Part shown: piece after piece, positions 1 to 6,900 of the stretch | How positions within the stretch are numbered: the first letter of the stretch is position 1 | How the letters are laid out: every line of letters starts with the position of its first letter | Origin: Verrucomicrobiaceae bacterium | GTDB lineage: Bacteria > Verrucomicrobiota > Verrucomicrobiia > Verrucomicrobiales > Akkermansiaceae | Direction: 5' to 3' | NCBI GenBank assembly: GCA_027483005.1 | Contig: JAIXVN010000401.1 | Span: 1-9,991, forward strand | DNA: 9,991 bases | Position numbers and translations under genes: made by a program | The notes under the pieces: generated by a model | Told to the model about the DNA's origin: nothing | Database searches by the model: none | The model's input: only the letters and a program-made list of their open reading frames with translations

Positions 1-734
1 GCCGGATCCTTTCGAGCTTCAGCGATCCGTGTGAACGTCGGGATCGGATCCTCGCCGCCGCGCCATTGCTGCTGGCCGATGGTGAAACCGGCCGTGAAAC
101 GGCCATCGATCAGCGAGTCGATCACCGGATCGAGCACCAGGGCCGGCCGACGATAGCCCAGCTTCCAGGCCTGCTCGTAGGCTTTCAGCGCGAGGCTGTA
201 TTGATCGGAGCCCGCGAAGGAGAGCTCAGGCGAGCGCGTCCGCACCCCGGTCACCAAGGCGTGAAATTCCTCCCAAAGAGACCGCATCCGCTCGGGCAGG
301 CGGTTGGTTTGGAGCAAGCCTACGACGAGCACGCCTCGGATCCCGCGCGCCCTCAAGATCGAGGCCAAACGTTTCCCGCTGATGTCTGGATCATGCAGCC
401 AGAACTCATCGAGCCCGTAGCCGAGTTCCGCCGCCCGCTTTCGCGCACCGGCGACGTAAACGGGCGCGGTCGGGTGGTTCCTGAAAGCCTCGGGATCCTC
501 GTTCGCATTCAGCAAGGCCAGCGTGGCCTCGAAGCGCGCCGAACCACTCCGCCGCAGCTCCGCCATCAGCACGCCCACGGCGGCATTGCGCTGGTAACCG
601 AGCGCCTTCGCCGCCGCCTCCACCCGCTCGCGCGTCTCCGCCGGGATGCGCGGACTGCCACGCAGCGCGAGGCTCACCGTGTTCTTGGAAAGCCCGGCGC
701 GCTCCGCCACCTGGGCCATCGAGGGTCGCTCCAT
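1..734 (-). CDS. LacI-family transcriptional regulator, C-terminus cut off by window edge
   Basis: This is a sugar-responsive DNA-binding repressor of the LacI/GalR family. The 244 visible residues begin with the N-terminal helix-turn-helix (about residues 6-25, containing QVAERAGLSKNTVSLALRG), followed by the usual third helix with IPAETRERVEAAAKALGY and a hinge-like stretch (about 50-62). The rest is the start of a periplasmic-binding-protein-like effector domain, including RGVLVVG near residue 135. Family members are usually 330-360 residues, so roughly 100 C-terminal residues lie beyond base 1. The ATG at 734-732 is chosen because it places the HTH at the normal distance from the N-terminus and an in-frame TAA lies four codons upstream. 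No clear Shine-Dalgarno is seen. It is divergent from the xylose isomerase gene, 115 bp away, which suggests (inference) that it controls xylose or xylan use and possibly itself. The effector sugar cannot be read from the sequence. Confidence 0.93.
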   Translation of the reverse strand, partial: MERPSMAQVAERAGLSKNTVSLALRGSPRIPAETRERVEAAAKALGYQRNAAVGVLMAELRRSGSARFEATLALLNANEDPEAFRNHPTAPVYVAGARKRAAELGYGLDEFWLHDPDISGKRLASILRARGIRGVLVVGLLQTNRLPERMRSLWEEFHALVTGVRTRSPELSFAGSDQYSLALKAYEQAWKLGYRRPALVLDPVIDSLIDGRFTAGFTIGQQQWRGGEDPIPTFTRIAEARKDP

Positions 735-750
735 GACGTATTACTGTCAT
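733..750. promoter_or_regulatory. Candidate operator: ATGAC-N8-GTCAT dyad at the repressor start codon
   Basis: The inverted repeat ATGAC (733-737) and GTCAT (746-750) has an 8-base spacer and overlaps the first codon of the LacI-family gene. Its position fits autoregulation by roadblock at the start of the gene. Five-base arms can occur by chance and the centre lacks the CG typical of LacI-family operators, so this is a weak call. Confidence 0.25.
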
Positions 751-763
751 ACGATCCGGAGGG

Positions 764-782
764 ATTGCAAGCGCCTTGGCAT
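764..782. promoter_or_regulatory. Candidate LacI-family operator in the lacI-xylA intergenic region
   Basis: The 19-mer ATTGCAAGCGCCTTGGCAT is an imperfect palindrome with outer AT/AT and inner CAAG/CTTG arms around a 3-base centre. The left half, TTGCAAGCG, resembles the half-site commonly bound by LacI/GalR proteins (TTGCAANCGNTTGCAA type), with one extra base in the right half. It lies in the 115-bp gap between the divergent repressor and xylA genes and overlaps a possible xylA -35 box, which is where a repressor of xylA would be expected to bind. Which regulator binds it is inference. Confidence 0.4.
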
Positions 783-792
783 CCCCTACATC
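765..792 (+). promoter_or_regulatory. Weak candidate promoter for xylA
   Basis: TTGCAA (765-770) and TACATC (787-792) are separated by 16 bases, giving partial matches to sigma-70-type -35 and -10 boxes. The predicted transcript start would leave a leader of about 50 bases before the xylA ATG. The -10 match is only three of six, so this is tentative. Confidence 0.22.
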
Positions 793-849
793 TCATCCGG
801 GTCAACGCTCCGCCGCGATCCATTTCCGCAACCACACCAGCCCACCATC

Positions 850-2163
<1,314 letters not shown>

Positions 2164-2188
2164 TCACAGGCGTCTGAACGACTCCAAC

Positions 2189-2223
2189 AAAACGGCCGGA
2201 GGAGAAATCCCCCGGCCGTTTTT
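2189..2223. terminator. Rho-independent terminator, probably bidirectional
   Basis: An 11-bp perfect stem pairs AAAACGGCCGG (2189-2199) with CCGGCCGTTTT (2212-2222). After one mismatch it extends by GGA/TCC and closes on a GAAA loop (2204-2207), a GNRA-type tetraloop. A run of five T follows on the plus strand (2219-2223), 26 bases beyond the xylA stop codon. The A-run at the left gives TTTT on the minus strand, so it can also end the leftward transcript whose last gene stops at 2281. Confidence 0.9.
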
Positions 2224-2280
2224 CGTGGCGGCGCTTTCCAAGCGCCAAGCCTGGAGAAGAGTTGGAAAAGCACCCCAAAC

Positions 2281-2538
2281 CTACTTCACTTCCTTCCACA
2301 ACTCCCGTGCCCGCTCGGTGGTCGATCGCACCTTGTCGGCGGCCTCCTGGACCTTATCGACGCCCGCTGCCACGGCGCGGGCCTTTTCGGCTGCGGTGTG
2401 GCTGGCCTGGTGAATCTCGGCGATCGCCCCGGCGATCATGAGCCTGGACTGGCGGACTTCCCAGGCGAGAAACCCGAGGGCACAGGCCATGATCAAAAAG
2501 CAGCATCCGAAAAACAAACGTCCCTGTTCGGTTGTCAT
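2281..2538 (-). CDS. Small single-pass membrane protein with charged helical tail, unknown function
   Basis: I do not recognise a family for this 85-residue product. It begins MTTEQGR, has one hydrophobic segment at about residues 7-27 (LFFGCCFLIMACALGFLAW), and continues as an Ala-, Glu-, Lys- and Arg-rich stretch (about 40-85) that should form a long amphipathic helix or coiled coil. By the positive-inside rule the basic residues after the segment suggest a cytoplasmic tail. The ATG at 2538 is preferred over in-frame starts at 2652 and 2589 because it puts the membrane segment close to the N-terminus and the extra upstream residues look non-coding; the Shine-Dalgarno match is weak either way. 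It lies 134 bp downstream of the TMEM43-family gene in the same direction and could be co-transcribed or have its own promoter. It could be a membrane anchor or stress-envelope protein, but nothing proves this. Confidence 0.6.
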   Translation of the reverse strand: MTTEQGRLFFGCCFLIMACALGFLAWEVRQSRLMIAGAIAEIHQASHTAAEKARAVAAGVDKVQEAADKVRSTTERARELWKEVK

Positions 2539-2604
2539 TCCAGAACATGAGTTCCGGCCCTGATCATTGGCAAGTCTGCTGCCTGGCATAAGATTGGAGC
2601 CACT

Positions 2605-2633
2605 GGATTCCGCGGCTGCCAATGTTTTGTCAA
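2605..2633 (-). promoter_or_regulatory. Candidate promoter for the small membrane protein gene
   Basis: Read on the minus strand, a perfect TTGACA -35 hexamer (2633-2628) is followed after 17 bases by GAATCC (2610-2605), a poor -10 match. The hexamer is inside the dyad at 2627-2652. It would drive the gene starting at 2538. Confidence 0.25.
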
Positions 2634-2652
2634 AGCATCCATGCTGGGACAA
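2627..2652. repeat. Imperfect dyad in the intergenic region
   Basis: Symmetric nested arms TTGTC/GACAA (2627-2631 and 2648-2652) and AGCAT/ATGCT (2634-2638 and 2641-2645) share one centre at 2639/2640, with only the two AA/GG positions between the arms unpaired. No T-run follows on either strand, so it is more like a protein-binding dyad than a terminator. It overlaps the TTGACA hexamer upstream of the small membrane protein gene. Confidence 0.4.
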
Positions 2653-2672
2653 CCCAACGGCACTTGTCCTGA

Positions 2673-3824
2673 TCAGGCCGTTACCAGGCGATTCCGACGC
2701 ATGCGGATCAGGGTGTAGACCGTGGCTCCCAGTGCGATCAGCAGCAGCGAGCCACCGAGCAGCGGCCGCACCGCCAGCCAGGCCACGGCGATGGCGATGA
2801 CTGATCCGACGAATGCCAGGATCAAGGAAATCAATCCCGTTCCGAATCCAACAATGCTGCCGATGAACGGCACCACATCGGCCAGGATCTTGAGTGGATT
2901 AAGCAACAGAGAGAAGCCGATCAGCATGACGAAGAAACCTGCCAGACGAAGCCCCCAGGTGAGCGCGGTGTTCTCGGATTCCGCGCGCTGGAACATCAGC
3001 TCGGCGCTGAGATTCCCTGACTCGACCCGTTCGATCTCCCGTCCAGCCTTGGTCTGATAGGGTGCGAGTGAGTTCCCCTGCTGTTGGGCGAGGAAGCTGA
3101 ACGGAGCGGGCATCAGCGCCTGAAAACTCACGCGGGCATCGCCAATCGCCGGCGCTTCAGGGTTCGCTCCGAGATAGATGGTTTCGCCGTTCAACTTCGC
3201 CTTCATCTCGTTGGGAAGTTGTTTGAGGCATTCCTCCGTCGGTCTCACCGGCGAATCTCCAGTCATCTTGCGGACAAGTGTCTCCGGGATGGCGAAAGCC
3301 CCGAGGGTCGCATGCGGGGTGATCGTCGTGACCGAGGAAACGGGAAACCTGGCCGGATTCTCGTGGCCTGCCTGTTCCTTGAACTCCGAGGACTTGATCA
3401 GCTCACCCGACCAGACCTTTTCATAACTGTAGTGGGTCACGGTCTCCTCACCACCGCCGAACTTCTTGCGGGTCTCGGAGCGCTTGCTCTCCTTCCATTG
3501 ATGCATCTCCACGACCCGCTTGAGCCGCAGCGCCTCGACGGTCAAACCGAACAAGGGCTCACGGATCTCCTCACTGGTCCGCACCTCGCCGCTCAGGTGG
3601 ATCAGCTTTCCCTCGTTCGCCGCAAGCACCGCATCCGGCTGCACCGACACCACCGCTGCGGCACCTTCCTTCAGGCTCTTCGCCGTCGTGACTGCGCGAC
3701 CCTCGTTCCAAGAGTGGAGCACGATGGAAAGCGGCAGCAGCACGATCCCGGCGAGGATCCCCTTGAGCGAGCGGGCGATGCGTCCGAACCAGGACACGGA
3801 GGTGGTTTCAGTGAAGTCGGACAT
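2673..3824 (-). CDS. TMEM43/LUMA family membrane protein
   Basis: This 383-residue protein matches the TMEM43 (LUMA) family in layout. It has one N-terminal membrane segment (about residues 19-37), immediately followed by the family hallmark SWNEGRAV (38-45). A large soluble domain (about 46-285) comes next, then a C-terminal cluster of about four hydrophobic segments between 289 and 373, ending in a basic tail (RMRRNR). The soluble domain would face outward from the cytoplasm if the family topology holds. In animals the homologue is an inner nuclear envelope/ER protein; in bacteria the role is unknown, and an envelope scaffolding function is only a guess. The ATG at 3824 gives the expected N-terminus; no strong Shine-Dalgarno is seen. 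A promoter-like pair lies just upstream, and a small membrane protein gene follows in the same direction. Confidence 0.9.
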   Translation of the reverse strand: MSDFTETTSVSWFGRIARSLKGILAGIVLLPLSIVLHSWNEGRAVTTAKSLKEGAAAVVSVQPDAVLAANEGKLIHLSGEVRTSEEIREPLFGLTVEALRLKRVVEMHQWKESKRSETRKKFGGGEETVTHYSYEKVWSGELIKSSEFKEQAGHENPARFPVSSVTTITPHATLGAFAIPETLVRKMTGDSPVRPTEECLKQLPNEMKAKLNGETIYLGANPEAPAIGDARVSFQALMPAPFSFLAQQQGNSLAPYQTKAGREIERVESGNLSAELMFQRAESENTALTWGLRLAGFFVMLIGFSLLLNPLKILADVVPFIGSIVGFGTGLISLILAFVGSVIAIAVAWLAVRPLLGGSLLLIALGATVYTLIRMRRNRLVTA

Positions 3825-3850
3825 GATGGAAACGGCGGACAGCCGTTCGG

Positions 3851-3879
3851 ATTGAATCGGATCAAACGGGAAACTGCAA
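3851..3879 (-). promoter_or_regulatory. Candidate promoter for the TMEM43-family gene
   Basis: On the minus strand TTGCAG (3879-3874) and TTCAAT (3856-3851) are separated by exactly 17 bases, with five of six and four of six matches to the sigma-70 boxes. The start codon is 27 bases beyond the -10 box, leaving a leader of about 20 bases. The 143-bp gap between this gene and the giant gene upstream shows no convincing terminator. Confidence 0.4.
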
Positions 3880-3967
3880 GAGGCCCCTGATTGTCCCGAG
3901 GAATCCTGAGCGGATGTTTGAGATCCTCATCAATGAGTAAAGTACTGGGAAAACCGTAGCAGGCGAT

Positions 3968-6900
3968 TCACTCGCTGACGCGGAGACGGAGGAAGGTGCG
4001 GGTGGTTTCCGGGTTTGGTGTGAAGGTGGCAGTCGTGGTTTGACCAAGGGGCGTGGTGCTGTCCTGGGCGACGCCGCTGCTGCTCCATTTCTGGAGGTCG
4101 GTGGAGGTTTCCACCTGATAGACAAGGTCTGCACGAAGGCGGGGATAACGGAGTGAGAGGACACCTGCGGATTCTGTTAGAACCGGGGCAACCCGGCTGC
4201 CGGGGTCGTTCGGGTGGGTGCCGAAGGCGTATTCGAGAAGGTTGACGAGTCCGTCCTCATCGGCGTCGTCGTGGAGGCCGCGCGAGGCAAGGCCGGGCGG
4301 ATTGGCGAGGCCGGCGAGCCAGGTCTCGTAAGTCTGGACGGGCGGCGGCTGGTAGAGGGCGGCGATTTCCGACTGGCTGAGGGCGCGGCGGTAGATTCGG
4401 AGGTCGTCGATTTGACCGCGCCACGAGTTTCCACCGAGGGTGGTGTCGCCGATGCGGAGCAGGCCGGGCTGGCGACCGCCGCTGCCGGTGTTGAACTGAC
4501 TGAATGAGGTGCCGTCGTTGTAGTAAACCCGGCTGCGCCATGTGGTGCCATCGAGGTAGTTGACGAGCGTGACGAGATTCCACTGGCCATTGTTGAGCGG
4601 ACTGGCGGAGACATTGAAAGCGCCGCCGAACTGGGCCCCGTTGATGCCTTGGAGGAAGCTCGGGGTGTTGACCATCCACAGGCGGTATTGGGGGATGTTG
4701 GGCGAGATGCCGTTGTCCTTTCCAAGGATGGTGTTGTAGCCGCTGGTGGCCGTGGTTCGCACCCAGACGGAGATCGTGTAGGGTTCGCCGCGAGGGTCGA
4801 AGTCGAGGTCGGCCTGGTTGGCGGGGAAGAAACGGTTGAGATTTTCGGAGGCATTCGAGGGTCCATAGGCTCCGCCAAAACGACCGTCGGGAATCCAGTG
4901 GGCGCCGGGGACGTCGGTGCGGTGGTTGTTGCCAAGGGGCGCGGCGTCCCAGATGCGGCTGCCGGAGCCTTCATCGAAGGTGTAATGAAGGACGAGGTCG
5001 GGATCGGAAACGAAGCCGCCGATCCGCAGAACGGTTAGAGTCAGGCTGCGGGTGGCGGAGCCGGAGGAATCCGTGACGCGGAAGGTGAGATCGGCGATGG
5101 CCGGGGCGGTGGGCGTGCCGCTCAACAGGCCCTCGGAGGACAGGACAAGGCCGGGAGGAAGAATGCCGGAAACCAGGTCCCAACTGCGGCCGGAGATGCC
5201 GCCGATGGCGCCGAGGGATGCCTGATAGGCGCGGCCCTGTCTCGCGACCGGCAAGGTGGTGGTGCTGACGGCAAGCGCGGGATTGACGGTGACGACGATC
5301 GGCTGGCTGGTGACCTGTCCCTGCAGGTTGGAGACAGTGACGGTGTAGGCACCTTGGTCGGCAGGCAGGATGGAGTTGATTTCGAGAGTGGGGCTGTCCG
5401 AGCCGACCGGAGTCGTCCCGCGATGCCACTGGAAATGGAACGGGCCGGTGCCGCTGACCGCGACGGTGAAGCTGAGCGGCGAACCGACGGCAAGGGTGCG
5501 ATCGCCCGGCATGCTCAGGATTCCGGGCGGCTGTGGCGCTGGCAACGAGGGCGCTGCAATCGCTACGCCGGCGGCGTCGCGGCCATCGAGCTGAACCAGA
5601 TAAGCAAGAAGATCGTCGCGATCACCCGTGGAGAGGCCTTGCACAAGGCGGTGCGGCTGGGCCGCCGAGAAGGAAGCGGCATTCGAAACCAGAAGCGAAT
5701 TGAGCACGAGGTCGCCGTTTCCACGAAGGATCTCGATGGTGTTGTTGGGGCCAGGGTTGAGGGTGGTTTCCACGACGATCCAGCGCCAGCCGCTGGCCTG
5801 CCAGGAGTTGTCGGGAAACTGGCGCAGGACGTTGAGGGTTTGCTGGACGCCGTTGATGCGAAGCAGGGCGGTGCCGTTGTTGTATTGGCGGATGTAGCGG
5901 ATGGAAAGACGGGCCGGACCACCGGCGGGGCCGCCATCGACCTGGTTGAAGCGGACACCTGGCGGCGACGCAGCTCCGGCTTCCGCGCCGATGTAGGCGG
6001 AGGAGCCGCCGAAGGGGCCTCGGTAGAAACCGCCGCCACCTTGCGAAGGATCATCCGGATAGCTTCCGACGGCGTTCGGGTTGGAGGTTGTTAGAAATTG
6101 TCCCGCTGTAGCAGGGAGCAGCGTGCCGCCGACATACGAGAAGACTTCGGAAAGCGTTGCCGCCTGGCCTTGGTGCAGATAGGTGCGGGTGGCGTGCAGG
6201 CCGTGAAGCGTGGGCGTGTCGATGCCTGTTAGAGTGGATCCGAGGCGCTGGCCGCTGATGGCGGACTGGGTGCCGACGTTGACCAGGGCGCTGTTGGTGA
6301 GGGCATTTCCACTGTGGCAGGAGGCGCAGTTTTGGGACTGAAACACCACCTGTCCGCGGAGCGCGGCGGCGGTGAGGGTGCCATTTGGATTTCGAAACGG
6401 GCTGCGCGGGGTGTGGCTTGGATTGAGCGAAGTCACGTAGGCGGCCAGCGCGTCGAGTTCGCTGCTGAGACCGGATTTCCCGCTGGCGGGGGATGGATGG
6501 CGGGCGGCGAACTGCTGGGGTGTTAGATCGAGGAAGCCCGTGCCGCCGAAGGGTCCGCGGATGTCGTGCTCGAAGTCCTGGATCTCGTCAAAGTTCCCCG
6601 ACCAGTGGACCGCGCCGTGACCCATGCCGCTGCGACCGCGCAGGTCGGTGGTGCGGCGCAGGCCCTCGCCGCGACCGGTGAAATCCCAGACTCGACCGTC
6701 ATGACCGCCATCCACGTGGCACGAGGCGCAACTGATGTAGCTGTCGGCACTCATCCGCGGATCGGCGGCGTTGTAGAAGATCTGTTTCCCTAACAGGACC
6801 TCTGCAGCGAAGGCTTCGGAGGCGACGGTGGTGGTGGTGGCAAGCAGCGGCAGCGCGGTCTGATTCTCCATCAAGAAGGGCGTGGCATCGCGCACGGTCA

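Larger units (their letters stand above)
5573..6820 (-). other. Di-heme cytochrome c peroxidase/MauG-like module (residues about 1015-1430)
   Basis: Family landmarks appear in order: LGKQIFYN and SYISCASCH for the first lobe, RRTTDLRGRSG with GAVHWSGNFDEIQDFE between the hemes, LRGQVVFQSQNCASCHSGNALTN for the second heme, then DTPTLHGLHATRTYLHQGQAATLSEVF and the terminal helix LSTGDRDDLLAYLVQLDG. The two heme histidines are 134 residues apart, near the spacing in bacterial di-heme peroxidases. W1087, 38 residues after the first heme histidine, is placed like the bridging tryptophan of Pseudomonas CcpA as I recall it. The sixth heme ligands cannot be assigned from sequence alone, so peroxidase activity is not assured. 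Confidence 0.88.

Noticed and set aside
646..849. N-terminal extension of xylA to an ATG at 646
   Set aside because: The extra 68 residues would overlap the repressor gene and operator region and have no counterpart in class II xylose isomerases; the ATG at 850 gives the family N-terminus.
2656..2682. AACGGC/GCCGTT inverted repeat at the end of the TMEM43-family gene as a terminator
   Set aside because: The stem is six base pairs with a 15-base loop, no T-run follows on the minus strand, and it overlaps the stop codon.
3898..3928. GAGGA/TCCTC inverted repeat between the giant gene and the TMEM43-family gene
   Set aside because: The arms are only five bases with a long unpaired loop and no T-run, so it is not convincing as a terminator or operator.
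5354..6094. 246-codon open frame on the plus strand opposite the cytochrome region
   Set aside because: It is opposite the Ig, CBM-like and cytochrome coding sequence and has composition typical of an antisense shadow.
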